This document shows, one piece after another, positions 24,683 to 32,002 of a stretch of DNA of 33,261 nt. This DNA is from an uncultured Flavobacteriales bacterium (GTDB lineage Bacteria; Bacteroidota; Bacteroidia; Flavobacteriales_D; Sanyastnellaceae). The position numbers were made by a program, and so were the translations under genes. Every line of letters starts with the position of its first letter. Positions within the stretch are counted from its first letter, which is position 1. The stretch lies in the NCBI GenBank assembly GCA_938084585.1, contig CALKFF010000015.1:1-33261 (forward strand). Direction: 5' to 3'. The notes below the pieces were generated by a model that was not told the origin of the DNA, ran no database searches, and worked only from the letters and a program-made list of their open reading frames with translations.

Positions 24683-25224
24683 GACGGCTTCTCGTTCAAC
24701 AGAATGACTCGATCCTCTCCTCCCTCTTCGCTCCAAAACACCTTGACGTGCTGCGCCCCAATGCTGTCAACATACTTCCCCACGTAATTGGGTTCGATGG
24801 GGAGCTCCCTGGAAAACCTTCGGTCAATCAACACCGCCAACGCCACGGCGTTGGGCCTGCCATGGGCGAGCAACGCGTCCAGCCCAGCCCGAATGGTCCG
24901 GCCGGTGAAAAGCACGTCGTCCACCAACACCACATCCTTCCCTTCCACAGTGAATCCCATGTCGTTGACGTTGGGGCTCAAAAATTTGTCGTTGGAACGG
25001 ATGTCGTCTCGGAAGAACGTCACATCCAATTTGCCACACGGCACATGGGCGTCGGGCTGCAGTTCGTACAAACGACGTTGCAAGCGCTCGGCGAGGCGGC
25101 TGCCCCTTGGTTGCAAACCCACCAGCACTGTGTTCGAGAAATCGTGGTGTTCGATCAATTGGTGGGCCAACCGATCGAGGATGAGCGCAAACTGCGCTGG
25201 AGGAATCAAGGTTTGATCCGTCAT
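24679..25224 (-). CDS. pyrR: Bifunctional PyrR: pyr operon regulator/uracil phosphoribosyltransferase
   Basis: 181 residues from ATG 25224. That start is chosen because a TATCTTTG box ends 9 nt before it, so an in-frame ATG at 25248 lies upstream of the probable transcript start. Type I PRTase features: VGLQPRGSRLAERL (35-48), KLDVTFFRDD (65-74) and the PRPP loop VVLVDDVLFTGRT (98-110). PyrR makes UMP from uracil and in many bacteria binds pyr mRNA leaders. The very short leader here has no room for an attenuator before pyrR. The stop overlaps the pyrB start (ATGA). Confidence 0.94.
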   Translation of the reverse strand: MTDQTLIPPAQFALILDRLAHQLIEHHDFSNTVLVGLQPRGSRLAERLQRRLYELQPDAHVPCGKLDVTFFRDDIRSNDKFLSPNVNDMGFTVEGKDVVLVDDVLFTGRTIRAGLDALLAHGRPNAVALAVLIDRRFSRELPIEPNYVGKYVDSIGAQHVKVFWSEEGGEDRVILLNEKPS

Positions 25225-25233
25225 GTCTGCTGG

Positions 25234-25241
25234 CAAAGATA
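25234..25241 (-). promoter_or_regulatory. -7 box (TATCTTTG) for pyrR-pyrB
   Basis: Exact TAnnTTTG match on the minus strand, 9 nt before the pyrR ATG at 25224. The place for a -33 element falls in the rpsA terminator stem, and no TTTG is seen there. The resulting leader would be only a few bases. Confidence 0.6.
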
Positions 25242-25246
25242 CAGGC

Positions 25247-25277
25247 AAAAAAAAGGAGACCCGAAGGCCTCCTTTTC
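25247..25277 (-). terminator. Rho-independent terminator of rpsA
   Basis: The minus strand forms a stem AAAAGGAGGCC / GGTCTCCTTTT (one G-U) closed by a stable C-TTCG-G tetraloop, then runs into eight T residues. It starts 18 nt after the rpsA stop and ends next to the pyrR -7 box, insulating pyrR from rpsA. Confidence 0.9.
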
Positions 25278-25294
25278 ATTTCCAAACTTGAAGA

Positions 25295-27412
25295 TCAAGC
25301 TTTCTCGTCTGCTTCAGGAGCGTCTGCCGCGTCGTCGGCCTTGGGCTCCTCAGCCTTGGGCTCTTCCTTCGCAGCTTTCTCTTTCTTGGCTGCGGCCTTC
25401 TTGGGGGCAGCCTTCTTCTTGGGAGCCGCTTTCTTGGGCTCTTCCGCAGCGGCCTCTTCTTGGGCACCGCCGTCCATTTGCTCCTTCAACGCCGTCAAGA
25501 CGCTCAAGTCACCGAAGGTGCTCTTCTCGACGCTTGCGTTCACTTCATGCATCATGCGCGAAGAACCTCCGCCGCCGCCAGAGTTGCTCCGAGGCTTCTT
25601 GGGCAAGTCAGACTTCACAGGTCCTTCTTCGTAGGTGCGCAAGTGGCTCACCGTGATGCGCTTGGCATTGCGGTTGAACTCCAACACCACGAAATCGGCT
25701 TGGTCGTCGACCCCGAGGGCACCGCCTTCCTGCTTGTTGAGGTGCTTGCTGTGGCAAGTTCCTTCCAAACCGTAGGGCAATGCGATGGTGGCGTGGCCGC
25801 CTTCCACCTTGACCACAGTGGCCTGGTGCTTGCTGCCCACCGCGAACACGCTCTCGAAGACCTCCCATGGGTTCTCTTCGATTTGCTTGTGGCCGAGGCT
25901 CATGCGGCGGTTGTCCTTGTCCAATTCGAGCACGACAACTTCGATTTCGTCGCCCACGTTGCAGAACTCGGAGGGGTGCTTGATCTTCTTGGACCAGCTG
26001 AGGTCAGAGATGTGCACCAAACCGTCGATGCCTTCTTCCAATTCGACGAACAGGCCGAAGTTGGTGAAGTTGCGCACCTTTCCTTTCTGCTTGGACTCCA
26101 CGGGGTACCGTGCTTCGATGTCCTCCCATGGATCCTTGGTCAATTGCTTCAGACCGAGAGACATCTTGCGCTCTTCGCGGTCAATGCCCAACAAGACGCA
26201 TTCGATCTCGTCGTTGACTTTCAAGAAGTCCTGGGCGCTGCGCAAGTGCTGTGACCAAGAGATTTCGCTGACGTGGAGCAATCCTTCCACACCTGGGGCG
26301 ATTTCCACGAACGCACCGTAGTCCGCCATGACGACCACGCGACCCTTGACCTTGGTGCCTTCCACCAAGTCCTCGCCCAACGCATCCCATGGGTGCGGGG
26401 TGAGTTGCTTCATGCCCAAGGCAATCCGCTTCTTGTCGTCGTCGAAGTTCAAAATCACCACGTTGATCTTCTGGTCCACTTCCACCATTTCTTCTGGGTG
26501 ACCCACACGGCCGTAGCTCATGTCGGTGATGTGCACCAAACCGTCGACGCCTCCGAGGTCGACGAACACGCCGTAAGAGGTGATGTTCTTGACTGTGCCT
26601 TCGAGGACCTGACCCACTTCGAGGCCTTGGATGATGAGACGCTTCTGCTCTTCGAGTTCGGCCTCAATGAGGGCCTTGTGCGACACCACCACGTTCTTGA
26701 ACTCTTGGTTGATTTTGACAACCTTGAATTCCATCTGCTTGCCGACGTACTCGTCGAAGTCGCGGATGGGCTTGACATCCACCTGAGATCCAGGGAGGAA
26801 CGCCTCCAAACCGAAGACGTCCACGATCAAGCCGCCCTTGGTGCGGCACTTGACCGAACCTTGGATGATCATGTCTTCTTCCTTGGCCTTGTTCACCTTG
26901 TCCCAAGCGTCGTAGATGCGCGCCGTCTTGTGGCTGACCACGAGCTGGCCGTTGGCATCCTCTTGCTTTTCAATGAACACAGGCACTTTGTCGCCTGCCT
27001 TCAATTCGGGGTTGTAGCGAAACTCACTTGCGCCTATGACACCTTCAGACTTGTAGCCAATGTTGACCACAATCTCTTTCTTGCCAATGGAAATCACAGT
27101 GCCCTCCACCACTTCTTTTTCTTTGATGAGGGTGAGGCTCTCTTCATAGAGGTCCTCGAGACGCTTACGCTCCTCTGCGCTGTAATCGTCTTGCTCGCTT
27201 TCGAAAGCGTCCCAATCGAAATCACCGGCGGGCTGGGCGAGCTCACGGGGCTCTGAAGGCGCTGGTTCTTCGGCCGCGGGGGCTTCAGCTTTCACTTCAG
27301 GTTCAACTTCGAGGGCAGCTTCTGGAGCTGGTGCGGCTTCTGCCGCTTCGGGTGCCTTGGCTTCCTGGTTCTCCAGGTGGCCTTCTTCAGGCTGTTGGGT
27401 GGCGTCGTTCAT
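25295..27412 (-). CDS. rpsA: 30S ribosomal protein S1
   Basis: 705 residues with six S1 (OB-fold) RNA-binding repeats. The later four are the clearest: LEGTVKNITSYGVFVDLGG, VKGRVVVMADYGAFVEI, QKGKVRNFTNFGLFVELEE, and a diverged last repeat HQATVVKVEGGHATIALPYG. S1 brings mRNA to the 30S subunit. Two extensions are unusual compared with E. coli S1 (557 residues): an acidic Ala/Glu/Pro N-terminus of about 80 residues (EAAPAPEAALEVEPEVKAEA) and a C-terminal tail with KKAAPKKKAAPKKAAAKKEK followed by acidic repeats. Such tails occur in other Bacteroidota. A structured leader of about 75 nt precedes the gene. It ends in its own terminator. Confidence 0.95.
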   Translation of the reverse strand: MNDATQQPEEGHLENQEAKAPEAAEAAPAPEAALEVEPEVKAEAPAAEEPAPSEPRELAQPAGDFDWDAFESEQDDYSAEERKRLEDLYEESLTLIKEKEVVEGTVISIGKKEIVVNIGYKSEGVIGASEFRYNPELKAGDKVPVFIEKQEDANGQLVVSHKTARIYDAWDKVNKAKEEDMIIQGSVKCRTKGGLIVDVFGLEAFLPGSQVDVKPIRDFDEYVGKQMEFKVVKINQEFKNVVVSHKALIEAELEEQKRLIIQGLEVGQVLEGTVKNITSYGVFVDLGGVDGLVHITDMSYGRVGHPEEMVEVDQKINVVILNFDDDKKRIALGMKQLTPHPWDALGEDLVEGTKVKGRVVVMADYGAFVEIAPGVEGLLHVSEISWSQHLRSAQDFLKVNDEIECVLLGIDREERKMSLGLKQLTKDPWEDIEARYPVESKQKGKVRNFTNFGLFVELEEGIDGLVHISDLSWSKKIKHPSEFCNVGDEIEVVVLELDKDNRRMSLGHKQIEENPWEVFESVFAVGSKHQATVVKVEGGHATIALPYGLEGTCHSKHLNKQEGGALGVDDQADFVVLEFNRNAKRITVSHLRTYEEGPVKSDLPKKPRSNSGGGGGSSRMMHEVNASVEKSTFGDLSVLTALKEQMDGGAQEEAAAEEPKKAAPKKKAAPKKAAAKKEKAAKEEPKAEEPKADDAADAPEADEKA

Positions 27413-27451
27413 GCGTCACCGGGGTTTTGATGCGTCGCCACAGGGAGCGTT

Positions 27452-27482
27452 GCGGAGTGAAACTCGCCTTGCCCTGTCAAGG
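27452..27482 (-). promoter_or_regulatory. Structured 5' leader of rpsA (two adjacent hairpins)
   Basis: On the minus strand CCTTG-ACAGGG-CAAGG (27482-27467) is followed by GCGAGT-TTC-ACTCCGC (27467-27452, one bulged base), sharing one base at the junction. They lie between the probable transcript start near 27487 and the ATG at 27412. Ribosomal protein genes are often controlled through such leaders, so this may be an S1 autoregulatory element; chance folding in GC-rich DNA is the alternative. Confidence 0.35.
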
Positions 27483-27493
27483 TTTTAGGGGTG

Positions 27494-27524
27494 CAAAAGT
27501 AGTGCACTCCCTGCCAGCATCCAA
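27494..27524 (-). promoter_or_regulatory. Candidate promoter of rpsA (TTGG and TACTTTTG)
   Basis: The minus strand has an exact -7 box TACTTTTG at 27501-27494 and a -33-like TTGG at 27524-27521, with 19 bp between them. It lies 81 nt upstream of the start, giving a leader of about 75 nt, the longest inferred here for a coding gene. Confidence 0.6.
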
Positions 27525-27546
27525 CTTGACAGTCCGCCTTTTCAAA

Positions 27547-29175
27547 TCAACGAACGACCAGCCAAGTCTGGCTTCCTTTTGACGACACAAACGTGCACCA
27601 CCCCACCCACGATTCAGGCACAGCAAATTCGCCCGCAGGAATCCGGGCCACGTGTCTGCCTTGGGCGTCGAACACGTCGAGCGCTGTGGTGGCTTCCAAG
27701 CGGCCACCTGGTCGAATCGGGTTGGCGCCATGCACAGCTCCCCCAATTTCAGGCTGCCAAGCGGTGCCATCCGGGCAATCGTTGCACGCCCCAAAGGTGA
27801 CCAAGTCGGTTTGCACAAACTCCCCCACGCCGTTGGGCAACCGGGCAAACGACTGGTCTGCCTCGCTTGTGCCGAAGTGGGAGCTGTCCGCGATGGAGAA
27901 CCCGTCAGGCGACCGAAGCACCAGCACTTCACCCGTGTTGTTCAGGCGAAAGTTCATGTGGTTCCAACCGTCTCCGCCGTCTTCATCGGCCCAGAGCACC
28001 ATGTAGCCGTCGCCCTCAATCACCGTCGAGTCTCCTGCATCGACCGGAATCCGCCACTTGGTGGGATTGTTCAGCCTGTCGGTCACGTAGTACCCCGCCA
28101 AATCGATGGGGACCGTGCTTTTGTTGTGAATCTCCACCCAATCTTCGAGTTGACCCTGGGCATCTGTCTCGCCGTTGACGTTGAATGTCATGTATTCGTT
28201 GATCACCACGTTGGAAGGAGGCACCACCAACAACGCGTTGGTCACCCGAGGGGTGGGCGTGTCGAACCATGTGGTCGTGGGCGCGCCATCTGTGGTTCGC
28301 CCAAAACTCACGTTTGAGAACGACGTTTGAACTTCCCAAGTGTCTGCCACCGCGCCGTCTGCACCTGTCAAGGTGAACGTTTGGTTTTCATTGGTCGCCG
28401 ACCAACCCAGGTGGTGGCCTCCCTGGTCGGGCTGGCCGTCCATCCACAACAACAAGAACCCCTCCGCGGGCACCATGGTTTCCACGGGGTTGTCTGTGGG
28501 CAAGGTGTAGGAGCTTCCGACCGAGGACGACAACGTGCACCCCCCGAGGTTCACCTGAAAGGCGTTGGGGTTGTACACCTCAATCCATGCATCGAGTTCT
28601 GCGTTTTCGTCAATCAGGACGTTGGAATTGTCCAAGAGAACTTCATTTAGATAGAGCGCTGGCGTGGGGAGCACCTGGTCCACATTGGAGGCTTCCGGCG
28701 TGGGCACGTTGAAGAACACCCAGTCCTCACATCCGTCGCACGACCGTCCAAAACTGACGTCGGTTTGCTGCGGGGGATACACAATGGAGTCCAACACCGT
28801 GACCCCGTCGGGCGCCGTCAACCACACCCCCTCGTTTTCTGCACTCAATTTGAAGTTGGCGTGCAGCACGCCTTGGACGCTGTCGTTGTCGCACCACACC
28901 AGAAGGTGGTCTCCAGGGGTCATGAACGTGCTGCCTGGGTCCGAATCGGGGAAGGTGTACTTCGTCAGGTTGGTGGGGTCGTCTGAAATGTGGTGCCCCG
29001 CCAAATCCAGCAACCCGCCGGGGTTGTAGATCTCGACCCAATCGTCGGATTCAAAGAAGTCATCGAAGTGCGCCAGTTGGTTGGAGGACATCATCTCGTT
29101 CAACACCGGTGTTTGGGCCAAGGACAACGTGCCCCATCCCAACATGGCCATCGCGCCAAGCATGCAGTACTTCAT
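27547..29175 (-). CDS. Secreted triple lamin-tail-domain protein
   Basis: 542 residues from ATG 29175, chosen because CMLGAMAMLGWGTLSLAQ is a signal peptide and a TAATTTTG box lies 5 nt before it; the frame upstream crosses the promoter. Three lamin-tail domains can be read: VLNEMMSSNQ...DDWVEIYNPGG, LYLNEVLLDNSN...DAWIEVYNPNA, and VVINEYMTFNVN...EDWVEIHNKST, each followed by a strand set ending in FGR or FAR motifs (VSFGRSCDG, VSFGRTTDG, QSFARLPNG). Such domains occur in surface adhesins and secreted nucleases; no nuclease domain is present. The end (ALDVFDAQGRHVARIPAGEF) resembles a T9SS sorting domain but is not canonical. It is co-directional with rpsA. Confidence 0.85.
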   Translation of the reverse strand: MKYCMLGAMAMLGWGTLSLAQTPVLNEMMSSNQLAHFDDFFESDDWVEIYNPGGLLDLAGHHISDDPTNLTKYTFPDSDPGSTFMTPGDHLLVWCDNDSVQGVLHANFKLSAENEGVWLTAPDGVTVLDSIVYPPQQTDVSFGRSCDGCEDWVFFNVPTPEASNVDQVLPTPALYLNEVLLDNSNVLIDENAELDAWIEVYNPNAFQVNLGGCTLSSSVGSSYTLPTDNPVETMVPAEGFLLLWMDGQPDQGGHHLGWSATNENQTFTLTGADGAVADTWEVQTSFSNVSFGRTTDGAPTTTWFDTPTPRVTNALLVVPPSNVVINEYMTFNVNGETDAQGQLEDWVEIHNKSTVPIDLAGYYVTDRLNNPTKWRIPVDAGDSTVIEGDGYMVLWADEDGGDGWNHMNFRLNNTGEVLVLRSPDGFSIADSSHFGTSEADQSFARLPNGVGEFVQTDLVTFGACNDCPDGTAWQPEIGGAVHGANPIRPGGRLEATTALDVFDAQGRHVARIPAGEFAVPESWVGWCTFVSSKGSQTWLVVR

Positions 29176-29180
29176 GCCGC

Positions 29181-29188
29181 CAAAATTA
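29181..29188 (-). promoter_or_regulatory. -7 box (TAATTTTG) 5 nt before the lamin-tail gene
   Basis: The minus strand reads TAATTTTG, GCGGC, ATG. The box is exact and nearly identical in context to the transketolase one (TAATTTTGCGGCATG), implying a leaderless or near-leaderless transcript. It stands back to back with the P5CDH box, 19 bp apart. Confidence 0.6.
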
Positions 29189-29207
29189 AACCACAGCGCC
29201 CCCGTGT

Positions 29208-29215
29208 TAGTTTTG
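29208..29215 (+). promoter_or_regulatory. -7 box (TAGTTTTG) for P5C dehydrogenase
   Basis: Exact TAnnTTTG match 19 nt before the ATG at 29235. The -33 position would overlap the opposing lamin-tail box, so the two promoters probably compete for polymerase. Confidence 0.55.
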
Positions 29216-29234
29216 CGACCACAAATCAAACACC

Positions 29235-30872
29235 ATGGCCCACGGAACTTTCAACGTCCCCTACCCAATCAACGAACCCGTGCTGAGCTACGCCCCGGGC
29301 TCCCCAGAGCGCGAAGCCTTGCAACGAGCCTACGCTGAGATGTACAACCAAGATCCCATCGAGGTCCCCATGTACATCGGCACGGATCAGGTCAGCACAG
29401 GCGACAAGCGCGCCATGACGCCCCCACATGAGCACGGGAAAGTCCTCGGTCACTTCAGCTACGGCGACGCCAGCCATGTGCAGGCAGCCATCGACGCGGC
29501 CTTGGCGGCCCGTCCAGCTTGGTCTTCTTTGCCGTGGGAACATCGCGCGGCGGTGTTCTTGAAGGCCGCCGACTTGATCGCCGGGCCTTACCGCGCGAAG
29601 ATCAACGCGGCGACCATGCTGTCCCAGGGCAAGAACTGTTTCCAAGCGGAGATTGACGCCGCGTGTGAGTTTGCAGACTTCCTGCGCTTCAACGCCTACT
29701 ACGCCCAGCAAATCCATGCCGAGCAACCGGAAAGTGCAGACGGCATTTGGAACCGATTGGAATACCGCGCTTTGGAGGGGTTTGTCTTCGCCATCACGCC
29801 ATTCAACTTCACCGCCATTTCCGGCAACTTGCCAGCCGTCGCCGCCCTCATGGGCAATGTGGTCGTGTGGAAACCGAGCGACACCCAGGTCTACAGCGCC
29901 CAAGTCATCATGGAGATTTTCCAAGCGGCGGGACTGCCTGACGGCGTGATCAACATGGTGACATGCGACGGCCCTGTCGCTGGGGACGTGGTGTTCAAGC
30001 ACCGCGAATTCGCCGGGTTGCACTTCACCGGATCCACCGGCGTGTTCCGCCACTTGTGGAAGACCATCGGCGAAAACCTGGAGCTGTACCGCAGCTACCC
30101 ACGCATCGTGGGCGAAACAGGAGGCAAGGACTTCGTGCTGGCCCACCCCAGCGCTGGGGTGAAAGAAGTGGCCACAGGCCTCATTCGAGGCGCGTTTGAA
30201 TTCCAAGGTCAAAAGTGCAGCGCCGCATCTCGCGCCTACATCCCGGCCTCCTTGTGGCCAGCCTTGGAGGAGGAATTGAAAACCGAAATGGCCACCCTCA
30301 AAATGGGATCGCCCGAAGACTTCGGCAACTTCATCAACGCGGTCATCGACCGCAAATCGTTCGACAAAATCAAGTCGTACATCGACTTCGCCAAGTCGGC
30401 CACCGACGCCCGAATTGTGGCTGGCGGCGGCACCGACGACAGCGTGGGCTATTTCGTGGAGCCCACGGTCATTGAAACGCCCAACCCGCATTTCAAATCC
30501 ATGGTGGAAGAAATCTTCGGCCCGGTGCTGACCATCCACGTCTACGACGACTCAGCAGCCGACGCATTCGAGAAGGTGCTCGATTTGGTGGACAACACCT
30601 CAGAGTACGCTTTGACCGGGGCTGTGTTCTCCAACGACCGCTACGCGTTGGATTTGGCGTCCAAGAAACTGGAAAATGCCGCCGGCAATTTCTACCTCAA
30701 CGACAAGCCCACCGGGGCCGTGGTGGGGCAGCAGCCATTTGGTGGAGCGCGCGGTTCAGGAACCAACGACAAGGCGGGCTCCTACCTCAACCTTCTCCGT
30801 TGGGTGAGCCCACGGACCATCAAGGAAGCGCTGGTGTCTCCCACCGATTACCGCTACCCCTTCTTGGGCTGA
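29235..30872 (+). CDS. pruA: L-glutamate gamma-semialdehyde (P5C) dehydrogenase
   Basis: 545 residues, the size of the stand-alone P5CDH of Bacteroidota and mitochondria. It oxidises glutamate semialdehyde to glutamate with NAD+, the second step of proline breakdown. Seen: GKVLGHFSYGD near the N-terminus, ITPFNFTAISGNLPA (catalytic Asn region), VVWKPSD, FTGSTGVFRHLW for NAD binding, GETGGKDF with Glu294 as base, GQKCSAASR with nucleophile Cys328, EEIFGPVL, and QPFGGARGSGTNDKAG near the end. No proline dehydrogenase is adjacent, so the first enzyme must be encoded elsewhere. A strong terminator lies 20 nt after the stop. Confidence 0.96.
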   Translation: MAHGTFNVPYPINEPVLSYAPGSPEREALQRAYAEMYNQDPIEVPMYIGTDQVSTGDKRAMTPPHEHGKVLGHFSYGDASHVQAAIDAALAARPAWSSLPWEHRAAVFLKAADLIAGPYRAKINAATMLSQGKNCFQAEIDAACEFADFLRFNAYYAQQIHAEQPESADGIWNRLEYRALEGFVFAITPFNFTAISGNLPAVAALMGNVVVWKPSDTQVYSAQVIMEIFQAAGLPDGVINMVTCDGPVAGDVVFKHREFAGLHFTGSTGVFRHLWKTIGENLELYRSYPRIVGETGGKDFVLAHPSAGVKEVATGLIRGAFEFQGQKCSAASRAYIPASLWPALEEELKTEMATLKMGSPEDFGNFINAVIDRKSFDKIKSYIDFAKSATDARIVAGGGTDDSVGYFVEPTVIETPNPHFKSMVEEIFGPVLTIHVYDDSAADAFEKVLDLVDNTSEYALTGAVFSNDRYALDLASKKLENAAGNFYLNDKPTGAVVGQQPFGGARGSGTNDKAGSYLNLLRWVSPRTIKEALVSPTDYRYPFLG

Positions 30873-30892
30873 CCCTAGGAGCTCTGAACACG

Positions 30893-30923
30893 AAAAAGGG
30901 ACGCCTCACGGCGTCCCTTTTTT
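30893..30923. terminator. Bidirectional terminator after P5C dehydrogenase
   Basis: A perfect 13-bp inverted repeat: AAAAAGGGACGCC, TCAC, GGCGTCCCTTTTT, with T runs on both strands. It can end the P5CDH transcript (stop 30872, plus) and that of the hypothetical gene (stop 30947, minus). Confidence 0.92.
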
Positions 30924-30946
30924 CTTGGCAATGCGTCGAATGTCCC

Positions 30947-31483
30947 TCAATCTTCGTCGTCTGGATAAGGGTTGGCTGGAATGGCCGCCATGTCCACGCG
31001 CGCAGCCTTGCCGCCCATGATGGATTTGAAGGCTTTTGCGTGTTCCGGCTTGAGTGCGCCACTTTCTTCGACCCACTTGGTCAACACCACAAGTTTGTCC
31101 TTCTTGCCAGGTCGCCCCACGGTGACAATCTTTCCATGCACGGTCCGCAGGCGAAAGGCACTGTTCAAAATGCTGGCTTTGGCCGACTTCAACCTCGCTT
31201 CTGGGATCTTGTGGATCGACATGGCGTCGGCGATGAGCTCGTCGTAACTCATGGGGCGGTTTCGGGCCCGAAGACGCTTCAGGATGAAGGCGCCCCAAAT
31301 GCTCTTGGGGCCGCGCTTTTTGGGCGCATGACCCGATTTGGTCGCCGTCTTTTTCAAAGGAGCGCCCAGTTTGGACAACATCAACTCGACGTGGGACAAT
31401 TCCGCGGTCAGGCGTTCCTTTTCGCGGGCGAAGTGGGCTTGGAGACTGGCCGTCTCCTTGGCTGAGAGCTCAATTTTTGTCAT
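30947..31483 (-). CDS. Hypothetical protein: coiled coil, basic linker, winged-helix-like domain
   Basis: 178 residues from ATG 31483. I do not recognise a named family, though similar proteins occur in Flavobacteriia. Layout: a helical coiled coil (about 6-40, ETASLQAHFAREKERLTAEL), a Lys-rich linker with KKRGPK (56-60), which resembles an AT-hook-like minor-groove motif, then a domain of about 80 residues with IWGAFILKRLRARNRPMSYDEL, AKASILNSAFRLR, and a beta hairpin HGKIVTVGRPGKKDKLVVL that reads like a winged helix. The end is acidic (NPYPDDED). It may be a DNA-binding protein acting as a dimer, which is inference. It lies between the P5CDH terminator and rnpB; a near-match TGTTTTTG box lies 6 nt before the start. 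Confidence 0.72.
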   Translation of the reverse strand: MTKIELSAKETASLQAHFAREKERLTAELSHVELMLSKLGAPLKKTATKSGHAPKKRGPKSIWGAFILKRLRARNRPMSYDELIADAMSIHKIPEARLKSAKASILNSAFRLRTVHGKIVTVGRPGKKDKLVVLTKWVEESGALKPEHAKAFKSIMGGKAARVDMAAIPANPYPDDED

Positions 31484-31489
31484 CAATGG

Positions 31490-31497
31490 CAAAAACA
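31490..31497 (-). promoter_or_regulatory. Near-match -7 box (TGTTTTTG) for the winged-helix-like gene
   Basis: One mismatch from TAnnTTTG on the minus strand, then CCATTG and ATG. The 6-nt distance matches the near-leaderless pattern elsewhere in the window. It supports the start at 31483 over the upstream ATGs in the same frame, which lie upstream of it. Confidence 0.35.
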
Positions 31498-31592
31498 ATA
31501 TGAAACTTGGAGAGAGGTGCAAGGACATGACGTTGCATGGCAAATGTATGGTGCTTCCTTTTTCCAATACAAACAACACCATATCGCAAGGA

Positions 31593-31622
31593 GAAGGGAG
31601 ACGCGTTTCCGCATCTCCCTTC
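31593..31622 (-). terminator. Hairpin at the 3' end of RNase P RNA
   Basis: The minus strand reads GAAGGGAGA, TGCG, GAAA, CGCG, TCTCCCTTC: a 9-bp stem extended by three more pairs and closed by a GAAA tetraloop. The T run after it is short (TCTCCTT), so termination may be partial or the hairpin may protect the RNA 3' end. Confidence 0.6.
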
Positions 31623-31953
31623 AAGTTCGGTGTAAGCCGGATTCTGTTCCCCGAAGGGCTTCGTCATTGATCTAACGCGACCTACCCTCTGACTCGGACG
31701 GGACGCCCTCAATCGCCAGTTTACATGGTCTTGCAACCCACAAGGTTTACCCAAGCCGCAAGGTCACCCTTGCGCTGGTGGGCCCTTACCCCACCTTTTC
31801 AGCCTTGCCTGTGCCCGAAGGCCATCGGCGGTTTAAATCTCTGTGGCACTGTCTGTCACGTTCCGTTGAACGCGCCTTCCCTTTCAAGAAGTGTGGCTCC
31901 CTGCGTTGTCCGGACTTTCCTCCCCACAGTAGTGAGGCGACGAAGTCAACCGA
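31623..31953 (-). ncRNA. rnpB: RNase P RNA (bacterial class A)
   Basis: On the minus strand the 5' part contains GAGGAAAGTCCGGAC, the P4-adjacent core conserved in bacterial RNase P RNA, and the 3' part contains ACAGAATCCGGCTTA, the matching CR-V/P4 partner. The ends pair as P1 (TTCGGT at 31954-31949 with ACCGAA at 31631-31626). Length of about 330 nt is slightly short. RNase P RNA is the catalytic part that removes tRNA 5' leaders. A TAGTTTTG box lies just upstream and a hairpin just downstream. The exact 5' and 3' ends are uncertain by several bases. Confidence 0.95.
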
Positions 31954-31957
31954 ATGA

Positions 31958-31965
31958 CAAAACTA
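31958..31965 (-). promoter_or_regulatory. -7 box (TAGTTTTG) of rnpB
   Basis: Exact TAnnTTTG match on the minus strand ending 3 nt before the first base of the P1 stem, so the transcript start should be at or very near the mature 5' end. It stands back to back with the box of the PD40 lipoprotein gene. Confidence 0.65.
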
Positions 31966-31990
31966 CGACAACGCGGGGTCAAGATGCGGC

Positions 31991-31998
31991 TACTTTCG
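31991..31998 (+). promoter_or_regulatory. -7 box (TACTTTCG) 4 nt before the PD40 gene
   Basis: The sequence reads TACTTTCGCCGCATG: one mismatch from TAnnTTTG, then four bases and the start codon. It matches the leaderless arrangement at 11436-11450. Confidence 0.5.
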
Positions 31999-32002
31999 CC
32001 GC

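Noticed and set aside
29226..30539. A 437-codon frame antisense to P5C dehydrogenase
   Set aside because: P5CDH has all catalytic residues on the plus strand; the antisense frame has no motif.
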